A DNA stretch of 14,688 bases, from positions 1-14,688 of the forward strand of contig DAOTUI010000148.1 of NCBI GenBank assembly GCA_034437035.1, in the 5' to 3' direction. Under the pieces are notes generated by a model that was not told where the DNA came from, did not search any database, and was given only the letters and a program-made list of their open reading frames with translations. This DNA comes from CAKZQX01 sp034437035 (GTDB taxonomy: Bacteria > Chloroflexota > Chloroflexia > Chloroflexales > Chloroflexaceae). Below are positions 1-6,314 of the stretch, in pieces. Position 1 is the stretch's first letter, and the number at the start of each line of letters is the position of its first letter. The translations under genes and the position numbers were made by a program.

Positions 1-191
1 TCGTCCGGCGCAAGCCTATGGCTGGCAGTATACCATATGCGCTCACCAGATAAGAACGTAGATGGATTGGGGATTGGGGGACAGATTGGTGACTGGGGCG
101 ACGTGTCTCGCGGCGTGGGGATGGTACTGCTCGGTCAGTATGACCGTGGGGTTTCACTGCGTCCTGACCATAAACACCCATGAAAACCCAT

Positions 192-220
192 GTCATCGTG
201 AGTGGAGCGAACGATCTCGC
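192..220. repeat. Degenerate dispersed GTCATCnTGAGnnnAGCGAAnGATCTC-type repeat
   Basis: The segment has an ATCGT (195-199) and ACGAT (211-215) inverted pair around a GAGTGGAGCGA core. From memory it resembles a small interspersed repeat, GTCATCCTGAGC...GAAGGATCTC, found between genes in many bacterial phyla including Chloroflexota. Both arms carry the matching C-to-G and G-to-C change, so the pairing is kept. Confidence 0.4.
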
Positions 221-377
221 TGGTTGCGCCAGGCAATGCCATGGATTATGGCCGCAGCATGGCGTGCCGTGGCTTCCAGTGCCACGCGGCGAGATGTCTC
301 CCGGAGCATGCCCTGCGCTGCGCTGAAGGGGTCAGGATGCCATGGATTTTCGCTGGGGTACGCTCCCGGATGGGGAT

Positions 378-409
378 GGGCGGCGGACGCGCAGAAGCGC
401 GTCCCTACC
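378..409 (-). repeat. REP-like palindrome, copy A, behind the YhfC-type gene
   Basis: A perfect 8-bp stem, GGACGCGC (385-392) and GCGCGTCC (397-404), encloses a 4-base loop. Read on the minus strand the unit is GGTAGGGACGCGCTTCTGCG followed by CGTCCGCCGCCC. It starts 9 bases past the TAG of the minus-strand gene at 419-1243. The same unit recurs at 1994-2024, 2093-2123 and 3920-3945. There is no T-tract, so it is not a classical intrinsic terminator. Confidence 0.8.
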
Positions 410-418
410 ACACAACGT

Positions 419-1243
419 CTACACCTGCGAGCCGGCATGTTCCCCGTCCGGTTCAGCCCGGCGCAGTGCAAAGATAAGCCACAGCCCCAGCAGGCCCGCC
501 AGTGTCACCACAACTTCGCCCCAGAGGATGTTCAGGCCAAACAGCGGGGTGATGCCGGCCCCGACAAAATTTACAACAGCATGCAACGCAATCGCCAGCC
601 AGAGCCGGCGCCACTGCTCCCGCCAGAAGACCTGCAAGACCAGCAGCGACAACCCGACATGGAACGCCAGCGCCCAGATCCGCTCCCAGGCCGCGAGCAG
701 CGGGAACCACCAGGGCTGTTCCGCAACCGTCTGGAGTTGCCCGGCGATCTGCTGCTGCTGCTCCGCGCTCAGGCCGAGCGTGGCAAGATCCAGTTGGGTT
801 AAAACAATCACATTGATCAGGCCGAAGATGCCCAGAAGGCCGACAAAGACGGACGCCTCGAAGCCGCCATGCCCCACGCCGTAGAGTACCCCCTGCCGCC
901 AGTTGCGCGCATCGTTGCGCATCAGCCGGCGGTAGCCGACATAGCGCCCGATCTCCTCAAACAGCCCGGCCGTGAGCGCCAGTCCGCCAAGCCAGAGCCA
1001 CCGCAGCGTGTCCGACTGCTGGATCGTTCCGCCGAACTGCTGCCCCAGCAGCGTCACCAGCGGCACGCGCGTCAGCAACTGAAAGACCAGGAAGATCAGC
1101 GCGCCATACAGAACAAACTTGAACTTCTCCCCCATCCGCCGGGTCAGCCAGATTGCCAGGACGATTGGGAAGATAATGTTAAACAGCGTGGCGATCACTG
1201 ATGTCACCAGCCACGCCGTAGAAATTTCCGGTAGTGTTTGCAT
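419..1243 (-). CDS. YhfC-family intramembrane glutamic-type protease
   Basis: This 274-residue polytopic membrane protein has about seven hydrophobic segments and the motifs of the YhfC family, a group of putative intramembrane proteases. They are E96-E97-x-x-R100 (FEEIGR), H125-G-G-F-E129, H195 in AFHVG, and H221-x3-N225 (HAVVN). These Glu and His residues lie in or next to membrane helices, as expected for a membrane-embedded active site; the substrate is unknown. I chose the ATG at 1243 because AAAGGA lies 7 bases upstream. An upstream extension to 1309 has no ribosome site and would start without a clear signal. A TATACT -10-like box lies at 1266-1271, without a good -35. The gene is divergent from the DinB-family gene and is followed by a REP-like palindrome. 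Family assignment is fairly secure, function inferred. Confidence 0.88.
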   Translation of the reverse strand: MQTLPEISTAWLVTSVIATLFNIIFPIVLAIWLTRRMGEKFKFVLYGALIFLVFQLLTRVPLVTLLGQQFGGTIQQSDTLRWLWLGGLALTAGLFEEIGRYVGYRRLMRNDARNWRQGVLYGVGHGGFEASVFVGLLGIFGLINVIVLTQLDLATLGLSAEQQQQIAGQLQTVAEQPWWFPLLAAWERIWALAFHVGLSLLVLQVFWREQWRRLWLAIALHAVVNFVGAGITPLFGLNILWGEVVVTLAGLLGLWLIFALRRAEPDGEHAGSQV

Positions 1244-1412
1244 GCACAATTCCTTTAGAACATCCAGTATAATGCCCAACATCCAGAGAGGACGATAGGC
1301 AGCGCACAAAGGTTACAGCGGGCAGGTGTCTCCCCACGTCCGCACATCGTCCGTGCATCGTCCCCCTTTCGTCCTCCGTCCTCCGTCGTTCGTCATTGTA
1401 TAGAGGTACCAT

Positions 1413-1907
1413 ATGAAAACCCACGAAATCATTCTGCTGTACGACTACAACTACTGGGCCAACCAGCGCATTCTCCAGGCGACGGAGCGGGTCAGCCCGG
1501 AGCAGTTTGTTGCGCCGACCAGCCATACCTACGGCAGCCTGCAGGGTACGCTGGTGCATATCCTGAGTGCGGAGTGGATCTGGCGTTCGCGCCGGCAGGG
1601 TGACTCGCCCACCGCAATGCTTGACCCGGCGGACTTTCCGACGCCGGCAGCGCTACGCGCGCGCTGGGACAGCGAGGAGCAGCAGATGCGCGCCTTGCTC
1701 GCCGCCCTGCGCGATGAAGATCTGGCGGGTACGGTGCAGTATGCCACCACCCGCGGGCGTCCCTCCTCGCAGGTGCTCTGGCAGGTGATGTGGCATGTGG
1801 TGCTGCACGGCATGCAGCACCGCAGCGAGGCCGCCGCAATGCTGACCGACTACGGTCAGTCACCCGGTGATATTGACCTGATTGTCTTCTTGCGGGAGCA
1901 GGGATGA
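1413..1907 (+). CDS. DinB-family (DinB/YfiT-like four-helix) protein
   Basis: The 164-residue protein has the length and pattern of the DinB/YfiT-like fold, a four-helix bundle that binds a divalent metal. The usual three-His set is present: H49 (TLVHI), then H132 and H136 in LHGMQHRSEAA, the family's typical HxxxH near the last helix. The N-terminal YDYNYWANQRIL segment is also characteristic. Members include bacillithiol or mycothiol S-transferases and damage-inducible proteins, but the substrate of this one cannot be read from sequence. The start has AGAGGT 5 bases upstream. The gene stands alone, divergent from the YhfC-type protease. Its leader (about 1350-1397) is a low-complexity CGTCC/CGTCCTCC run. 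A REP-like tandem pair lies behind it. Confidence 0.92.
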   Translation: MKTHEIILLYDYNYWANQRILQATERVSPEQFVAPTSHTYGSLQGTLVHILSAEWIWRSRRQGDSPTAMLDPADFPTPAALRARWDSEEQQMRALLAALRDEDLAGTVQYATTRGRPSSQVLWQVMWHVVLHGMQHRSEAAAMLTDYGQSPGDIDLIVFLREQG

Positions 1908-1912
1908 TGTGA

Positions 1913-1936
1913 GGTGCGGGGATGCGGGGATGCGGG
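1913..1936. repeat. Short tandem GATGCGGG repeat
   Basis: Three head-to-tail copies of an 8-base unit (GGTGCGGG, GATGCGGG, GATGCGGG) begin a few bases past the DinB-family stop codon. This is simple-sequence spacer DNA with no evident function. Confidence 0.7.
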
Positions 1937-1982
1937 GAGGCGATGATGCGCTGATTCGGTTACGCACTGCGCAGTGCCTGGG

Positions 1983-2037
1983 TAGGGGGTTCCGGTAGGG
2001 ACGCGCTTGTGCGCGTCCGCCGCGCATCCTGCTGCGG
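1983..2037 (+). repeat. REP-like palindromic repeat, copy B
   Basis: This 55-bp unit is repeated almost exactly at 2081-2136; the second copy has one extra G and one G-to-A change. It contains the perfect hairpin GGACGCGC (1999-2006), TTGT, GCGCGTCC (2011-2018), then CGCCGCGCATCCTGCTGCGG. Its orientation is the same relative to the upstream DinB-family gene as copy A is to its own upstream gene. Confidence 0.85.
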
Positions 2038-2080
2038 GCAGGCCGTCACGGTGCTGCGGGGAGCATTGTGTCCGGACCTG

Positions 2081-2136
2081 TAGGGGGGTTCCGGTAAGGA
2101 CGCGCTTGTGCGCGTCCGCCGCGCATCCTGCTGCGG
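2081..2136 (+). repeat. REP-like palindromic repeat, copy C (tandem with copy B)
   Basis: The same unit has its stem at 2098-2105 and 2110-2117 with a TTGT loop. An outer inverted pair, GGGGTTCCG near 2085-2093 and CGGAACCCC at 2134-2142, encloses the unit, so this copy can fold into a longer two-tier stem-loop. Copy B lacks the right outer arm. It lies just past the stop of the minus-strand gene ending at 2162, where it could also act as a 3'-end structure. Confidence 0.85.
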
Positions 2137-2161
2137 AACCCCCGCACGTTACCTGATCGGA

Positions 2162-2449
2162 TTAATCCTCTTCCGGCGGTATGCCCGTCTGCTCATACTC
2201 ACGGAGCGCGGCGATTGCCCGCTCAAAGCTATAAAAATAGGCATGCGTCGCCCATGCCTCGGTGTCTGGATCAAACCGGCAGGCAATCTCGATCTCGGCT
2301 GCGCCATCCTCGTACACGCTTGATACCGCCATCCAGAGATCACCGCAACGCATCGCGTGGGCTCCCAGCAGTTCGCTGCGGAACTGGTCAGCACCGGCCT
2401 GGGTCGCAATCGTTCCCGGTTCCATCGGCGTGGTTTGTCTTCGGGCCAT
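2162..2449 (-). CDS. Small protein of unknown function (95 aa)
   Basis: I do not recognise this protein. It is acidic and soluble-looking, with no signal peptide or membrane segment. The middle (about residues 30-75: LGAHAMRCGDLWMAVSSVYE..AEIEIACRFD) looks like alternating beta strands, followed by a helix (YSFERAIAALREYEQTG). It is supported as a real gene by an AGGAGAGG ribosome site 5 bases before the ATG and by a -35/-10 pair (TGGACA, 17 bp, TATGCT) 40-70 bases upstream. It is a single-gene unit between two plus-strand genes, with the REP-like copy C beyond its stop. Confidence 0.75.
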   Translation of the reverse strand: MARRQTTPMEPGTIATQAGADQFRSELLGAHAMRCGDLWMAVSSVYEDGAAEIEIACRFDPDTEAWATHAYFYSFERAIAALREYEQTGIPPEED

Positions 2450-2489
2450 GTTTACCTCTCCTGTTCAGCCCCGGACTATTATTTGCCAG

Positions 2490-2518
2490 AGCATACCATT
2501 CTCCCGTGGAGTTGTCCA
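2490..2518 (-). promoter_or_regulatory. Sigma-70-type promoter of the 95-aa gene
   Basis: On the minus strand, TGGACA (2513-2518) is separated by exactly 17 bp from TATGCT (2490-2495). That is five of six and four of six consensus matches. Predicted transcription would start about 35 bases before the ATG at 2449, leaving room for the AGGAGAGG site. Confidence 0.55.
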
Positions 2519-2763
2519 GCAGCGCCGTCGGGGTGTTGACCGTTAGCATATTCTTAACCAGCGCTTAAACTCCGGATAACACACACGAATTATCGTTCTC
2601 GCAAGCAGTAGCGTGCTGTCACCGGGTGAAACCAGGACGTTGCCGGATAGACGGTTTCGTGGAGTCAAAACCCTGGTCCGCAAAATGCTATTGTAGGTCA
2701 ACTATTCCGTATTGATGCCCAGTCGCCGGCTCTGTCACGACTGGGGTTACTGGAGTATACGAA
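2519..2763. other. Spacer before the glycosyltransferase gene
   Basis: No gene, repeat or terminator could be supported. The stretch should carry the glycosyltransferase promoter, but I found no -35/-10 pair with correct spacing. TTGACC at 2536-2541 is the best -35-like hexamer and has no -10 at 16-18 bp. Confidence 0.4.
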
Positions 2764-3906
2764 ATGCGTGTCGCTCTGATCTCCGAGACGTTTCTGCCTG
2801 ATATTAATGGTGTCACGACAACCCTCTGCCGGCTGCTGGAGCATCTGCAGGCCGAAGGTCATCCGGCGCTGCTGTTTGCACCTCAGGGCGCACCCGTCAG
2901 CTATGCGGGGGCCGAGGTTGTGCCACTCACCGGGATGCCGCTGCCGCTCTACCCGGAAGTCCGGCTGACCCCGCCGCAGTTTGGGATAACGGCACATCTG
3001 CGCCGCTTTCAGCCCGATCTGCTGCATCTGGTGAGTCCGGTTGTGTTGGGGATGCTTGGTCCTTACGTGGCGCGTACGCTTGGTCTGCCGTTGGTCTCTT
3101 CCTACCACACCAACCTGGGCGACTACAGCCGGCACTACGGGTTCGGCTTTCTCAAAGATCTTATGACTTTCCATCTCCGCTGGATTCATAATCGTTGTCG
3201 CCTCACTCTCTGCCCGTCTACGGCAACCCTGCGCGCGCTGCGCCGTTCCGGGTTTCGTCGCCTCAAACTCTGGGGGCGCGGTGTGGATACTCAGCATTTT
3301 CATCCCGCGCATCGCCAGGCAGCCTGGCGTGAGTCTATCGGTGGGCAGCCTGGCGAGATGATATTGCTGTACGTCGGCCGGTTGGCCCGCGAGAAGCGCG
3401 TCGATCTGCTGGCCGATGCCATCCGTGATCTGGAGGGCGTACGGCTGGTTCTGGTGGGTGACGGCCCGGCGCGGATGGAGCTGGAGCAGCGCATGCAGGG
3501 GCTGCCGGTCCACTTTACCGGCTATCTCAAGGGGGCGGACCTGGCAACCGCCTATGCCGGCGCGGATGTGTTTGTCTTCCCCTCAGATACCGAGACGTTT
3601 GGGCAGGTGGTGCAGGAGGCGATGGCATCCGGGCTGGCAGTTGTGGGCGCGCGCAGCGGCGGTACCCTGGATCTGGTCCGCGAGGGGGTAACGGGGTACC
3701 TGTTTGAACCGCATGTTGCCGGCGATCTGCGGGCGCAACTGCGACGACTGCTTGCCAACAGTGACCTGCGGGTGGCCATGGGCCAGGCCGGTCGTGCCGT
3801 CGCCGAAGAGCGCTCCTGGCCCAGCGTGATGGACGAGTTGATGGGTTACTACCGTCACATCCTGTGCTCCAGCCCCCGCCGCCGGCTGATCCGGCGGGTG
3901 GCATAG
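2764..3906 (+). CDS. GT4-family (GT-B fold) glycosyltransferase
   Basis: At 380 residues this is a standard-length retaining glycosyltransferase of family GT4, which moves a sugar from a nucleotide donor to a lipid or glycan at the cytoplasmic face of the membrane. The N-terminal half opens with VALISETFLPDINGVTTTL (residues 3-21) containing the glycine loop N15-G16-V. The C-terminal donor-binding half has GRGVDTQHF (171-179), YVGRLAREK (203-211), VGDGP (231-235) and the E277-x7-E285 motif in DTETFGQVVQEAMASG. The pattern resembles the mannosyltransferase (MgtA/PimB-like) and sulfoquinovosyltransferase (SqdX/SQD2-like) branches. I cannot pick between them, so glycolipid synthesis is an inference. 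GGAG lies 8 bases before the ATG. The tail is basic (RRRLIRRVA), fitting loose membrane contact. It is transcribed alone. Confidence 0.93.
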   Translation: MRVALISETFLPDINGVTTTLCRLLEHLQAEGHPALLFAPQGAPVSYAGAEVVPLTGMPLPLYPEVRLTPPQFGITAHLRRFQPDLLHLVSPVVLGMLGPYVARTLGLPLVSSYHTNLGDYSRHYGFGFLKDLMTFHLRWIHNRCRLTLCPSTATLRALRRSGFRRLKLWGRGVDTQHFHPAHRQAAWRESIGGQPGEMILLYVGRLAREKRVDLLADAIRDLEGVRLVLVGDGPARMELEQRMQGLPVHFTGYLKGADLATAYAGADVFVFPSDTETFGQVVQEAMASGLAVVGARSGGTLDLVREGVTGYLFEPHVAGDLRAQLRRLLANSDLRVAMGQAGRAVAEERSWPSVMDELMGYYRHILCSSPRRRLIRRVA

Positions 3907-3919
3907 CCCATTCGGGGAG

Positions 3920-3945
3920 TAGGGACGCGCTTCTGTGTGTCCGTC
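3920..3945 (+). repeat. REP-like palindrome, copy D, behind the glycosyltransferase
   Basis: GTAGGGACGCGCTTCTGTGT followed by GTCCGTC matches copies A-C. The second arm is GTGTGTCC (3935-3942) instead of GCGCGTCC, so two C-to-T changes turn G-C pairs into G-U pairs when read as plus-strand RNA. The unit begins 13 bases past the glycosyltransferase stop, in the same orientation to its upstream gene as copies A and B. It ends at the stop codon of the convergent minus-strand gene. Confidence 0.75.
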
Positions 3946-4525
3946 ACCCGGAGCAGATATCAAACTCCAAAATATCCACCCGCGAACGGCTGACCTCGAT
4001 CCAGTCGCCGGGGTTGATCTGCGCTGCACCGATAACGTTCGCCAGATTGCCGGCGGTAGCACTGCTGCGTACGCCAACCGTCCCACAGCCGGTATCGAGC
4101 AGCAGTTCCGCAAAAAGCTGTTCGTACGGCAGATTGGCGCGCTCAACCTCCCAGGTGGGCACGGCTGTCACCTGCCCCAACAGGGTGGGCATCGTGCCGG
4201 CCCGATGGTCAGGCAGGGCTGGTTCGGGCACGAAACCCTGGCGATAGGGCGGTGATTGCAGCCGGATTGTTCCCAGGAGAAACAGCAACTGGGCCACGCC
4301 GGACTGCCCCACTTGCATCTGATCAACCCGGTGATGCCGATCAACCACGCCCAGCCGCAGATCCGGCGGCGTTATGCCGGCGGCGGTGCTATGCGGGTGG
4401 TGCGGTGCATTCAGGCGCAGCAGAATAAGTGGCAGATAGCGCTGCCCATCGGGATGCAGTTGACCGGGCACGACCGTTTCAAAAATAACCGGCAGGTAGA
4501 GCGACTCAAGCAGGGGAAAACGCAT
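3944..4525 (-). CDS. Unknown protein, second gene of a two-gene operon
   Basis: This 193-residue protein is not recognised. Its second half (about 115-191) reads as alternating strands: LLGQVTAVPTWEV, EQLFAELLLDTGCGTVGVRS and PGDWIEVSRSRVDILEFDI. That could be an OB-like small barrel, but this is only an impression from strand pattern and the GDWIEVSRSRVDIL ending. It contains many Pro and His residues and no membrane segment or signal peptide. The ATG lies 3 bases past the stop of the upstream PH-like gene, and GGGAGAG overlaps that gene's last codons, so translation is probably coupled. It may act together with the PH-like protein. The stop abuts REP-like copy D from the convergent glycosyltransferase. 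Confidence 0.7.
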   Translation of the reverse strand: MRFPLLESLYLPVIFETVVPGQLHPDGQRYLPLILLRLNAPHHPHSTAAGITPPDLRLGVVDRHHRVDQMQVGQSGVAQLLFLLGTIRLQSPPYRQGFVPEPALPDHRAGTMPTLLGQVTAVPTWEVERANLPYEQLFAELLLDTGCGTVGVRSSATAGNLANVIGAAQINPGDWIEVSRSRVDILEFDICSG

Positions 4526-4528
4526 ACC

Positions 4529-5113
4529 TTACTCTCCCGGTTGCAAATGTTTCTCTGCTGTTTCCTCACGTTGTGCCATCGCCTTAAGCGCGCTCTGTCC
4601 GCGTTGCTCTTCCAACGTTTCGATGAAGGTGCGCGGACGGATCGGGCTGAGAATAAGCGGAACGGCGGCCTGCCGTGCGATAGCAACCAGGCGCTCACGG
4701 TTGGTTGCCAGGAAAAACGCCTCACCATAGGGCGCAAGATGGAAGGGCCCCTGATAGCCAAACACGCCGGGATTGAAGGCAAAGCGTACCCCCACGCGCG
4801 GCACATCGGCCAGCGCGGAACCCGGCGATACGCCCATGATCGTGCTGAAAGGTACTTTTAATGCGCGCAACCAGCGTCGTTGTACCACAAGCTGATCTTC
4901 CTCGATAATATAGGCCGTCGGTTGTGCGGCATAGGTCAGCAGCAGAAACAGGGCAATCGGGACGGCCAGGGCCATCGGAATCAGCAGACCTGCCCAGCGC
5001 GTATTGCTGAGATAGGCAAAGAAGAGGGGCAGAGTCAGCAGCCCGCCCAGGTAGGCCACGCCCATCGTAATTCGTTGCGCATAGCTATCAAGTGGCGCAG
5101 GTTCAAACTTCAT
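4529..5113 (-). CDS. Membrane-anchored bacterial PH-like domain protein
   Basis: The 194-residue protein starts with a short cytoplasmic tail and two hydrophobic helices (about 17-36 and 41-62) separated by a tight turn. A soluble domain follows (about 63-168) with the strand pattern of bacterial PH-like domains: AYIIEEDQLVVQRRWLRALKVPFSTIMGV, then FGYQGPFHLAPYGEAFFLATNRERLVAIAR. The helix pair plus bPH layout and the terminal TNRERLVAIA helix are typical of such small membrane proteins, whose role is mostly unknown. The C-terminal tail (165-194) is charged and Gln/Glu-rich. Ribosome binding is weak (GAGCCTGATCCT before the ATG). It is the first gene of a two-gene operon read from the left-facing half of the shared promoter at 5152-5181. 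Domain call is moderately secure; function unknown. Confidence 0.82.
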   Translation of the reverse strand: MKFEPAPLDSYAQRITMGVAYLGGLLTLPLFFAYLSNTRWAGLLIPMALAVPIALFLLLTYAAQPTAYIIEEDQLVVQRRWLRALKVPFSTIMGVSPGSALADVPRVGVRFAFNPGVFGYQGPFHLAPYGEAFFLATNRERLVAIARQAAVPLILSPIRPRTFIETLEEQRGQSALKAMAQREETAEKHLQPGE

Positions 5114-5130
5114 AGGATCAGGCTCACATA

Positions 5131-5159
5131 TTGACGCTCAGTATCTACCCCATTATAAT
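5131..5159 (+). promoter_or_regulatory. Consensus sigma-70 promoter of the alpha/beta-hydrolase gene
   Basis: TTGACG (5131-5136), exactly 17 bp, then TATAAT (5154-5159): five of six and six of six consensus matches. The start site would be near 5166, giving a leader of about 115 bases before the ATG at 5283. The -10 is part of the palindrome ATTATAAT (5152-5159), shared with the opposite promoter. Confidence 0.8.
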
Positions 5160-5181
5160 CTACAATAACGGCCATTCGCAA
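5152..5181 (-). promoter_or_regulatory. Opposing sigma-70-type promoter of the PH-like operon
   Basis: Read on the minus strand, TTGCGA (5176-5181) is followed after 18 bp by TATAAT (5152-5157). Its -10 overlaps four bases of the plus-strand -10 because ATTATAAT is its own reverse complement. A start near 5145 would leave a leader of about 30 bases before the ATG at 5113. Confidence 0.6.
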
Positions 5182-5282
5182 TACATCATGTTCCTGTTCC
5201 AGGGTTGGATCTGCCCCGGCGGTTGCCGATTGTCAGGTTGTGGGCATCCGCGCCTGTTCACTATGAAGACGAGAGAGAGTCA

Positions 5283-6131
5283 ATGTCTGTTTTTAATCCC
5301 TTGCCGGTTGAACCGATCTTCTTTTCCTGGCGTGGACACCACATTGCCGGCTACAGTGATGGTGCCGGCCCCAAACTGCTGCTGGTGCATAGCATCAACG
5401 CGGCGGCATCAGCGTTCGAGATGCGCGGCCCGTTTACCGGCCTGCGCGACAGCTTCCATGTTCAGGCGCTCGATCTGCTGGGGTATGGTCGCTCGGATCG
5501 TCCCGCCCGGTCCTATATGGCGAATGACTATATCGAGTTGATCGGGCATATGTTGCAGTTGATGGGTGCGGGTACCGCGGTTGTTGCCGGCAGCCTCAGC
5601 GCTGCGTTTGCCGTCAAAGTTGCAGTTCGCTGGCCCTCCCTGGTGCGGGCACTGGTATTGATCTGCCCGACCGGGATTGCCCAACTGGCTCAACCTCCCG
5701 GCCCGCCCAACTGGGCCGCCTATCGCCTGCTGCAGGGCAGTCTGGGCGAGGGCTTATTTCGGGCATTGACCACGCGCGCCGGCACCCGCTTTTTCCTGGA
5801 GCGCCAGGCTTATGCGCAGCCGGAGAGTATCACCCCGGAAACGCTCGATGGCTTTTATCTGACAACCCGACCGGCGGGTGCCCGGTATGCGCCGCTCTGT
5901 TTTGTAACCGGTCTGCTCAACTGCAACATTGCCGCCGACTTCGCCGAAGTTACCCAGCCCGTACTGGTGGTCTGGGGGCGCGAGGCAACCACTACGCCGT
6001 TGCCCCAGGCCGATGCGTTTCTAGCGCGTAACGCGCAGGTGCAACTGAAGTCTGTCGCTGATACATCAATGCTGGTTCAGGATGAACGTCCGGCTGAATT
6101 TAATGCAATCGTCCGCGATTTTTTGCTATAA
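5283..6131 (+). CDS. Alpha/beta-hydrolase-fold protein with degenerate catalytic triad
   Basis: This 282-residue protein has the alpha/beta-hydrolase core: LLLVHSINAAASAF (32-45, where HG is usual), ALDLLGYGRSDRP (62-74), and the nucleophile elbow VAGSLSAAFA (101-110), which aligns S104 with the catalytic serine. The other triad members are missing. After the strand PVLVVWGREATTTP (226-239) the usual Asp of WGxxD is A235. Around 260-270 (ADTSMLVQDERP) the usual GH is absent, and there is no histidine anywhere after residue 89. The fold is secure, but the protein is unlikely to work as an ordinary hydrolase. I chose the ATG at 5283, preceded by GAGAGAG; the in-frame TTG at 5205 lacks a ribosome site. 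A strong consensus promoter lies upstream, and the gene is divergent from the PH-like operon. Confidence 0.88.
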   Translation: MSVFNPLPVEPIFFSWRGHHIAGYSDGAGPKLLLVHSINAAASAFEMRGPFTGLRDSFHVQALDLLGYGRSDRPARSYMANDYIELIGHMLQLMGAGTAVVAGSLSAAFAVKVAVRWPSLVRALVLICPTGIAQLAQPPGPPNWAAYRLLQGSLGEGLFRALTTRAGTRFFLERQAYAQPESITPETLDGFYLTTRPAGARYAPLCFVTGLLNCNIAADFAEVTQPVLVVWGREATTTPLPQADAFLARNAQVQLKSVADTSMLVQDERPAEFNAIVRDFLL

Positions 6132-6314
6132 TTACCAACAGTATGGATGGAATGTATGCCGGAATAGCGTGTTCGTAACCCGTGTAGTACTACAGCAAGA
6201 ACAAATAGACAACCAACAGAGAACAGACATGATGTTTGCGGTGGTATGAAGCAGACAGCTTTCCGAACTGAAACCAGGCTGGAATAGGTCATATTACATA
6301 CGTGGTTGTTAATA

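Larger units (their letters stand above)
1..418. other. Left-edge spacer, no gene supported
   Basis: No convincing gene was found. One forward frame is open from base 1 to a TGA at 181-183, but it is Gly-rich, partly made of GATTGGGG-like repeats, and has no recognisable domain. It could be the tail of a gene entering from the left, which I cannot decide. The stretch also holds a degenerate dispersed repeat near 192-220, two similar ATGCCATGGATT segments near 236 and 336, and a palindromic repeat at 378-409 just behind the YhfC-type gene. Confidence 0.5.

Noticed and set aside
1..183. Forward frame open from the window edge to TGA at 181-183
   Set aside because: It is short, Gly-rich, built partly on GATTGGGG-like repeats, with no start signal or recognisable domain; a gene tail cannot be shown.
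385..404. Intrinsic terminator for the YhfC-type gene
   Set aside because: The GC-rich stem is right but there is no T-tract, and the same unit is dispersed elsewhere; reported as a repeat instead.
62..1201. Several forward open frames (62-802, 342-884, 869-1201)
   Set aside because: They are antisense to the YhfC-type gene, rich in Arg, Pro and Gln as expected of shadow frames in GC-rich DNA, and have no ribosome sites.
1983..2136. Possible CRISPR-like array
   Set aside because: There are only two copies of a 55-bp unit with an internal palindrome, no regular spacer series and no cas genes.
2698..3513. Long minus-strand open frame of 271 codons
   Set aside because: It is antisense to the glycosyltransferase, whose motifs are unmistakable; its composition (Gln, Arg, His rich) is that of a shadow frame.
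3583..4146. Minus-strand frame across the end of the glycosyltransferase
   Set aside because: It overlaps two better supported genes on both strands and has no ribosome site.
4256..4861. Forward frame of 201 codons
   Set aside because: It is antisense to the PH-like and unknown proteins, which are linked by a coupled start-stop arrangement.
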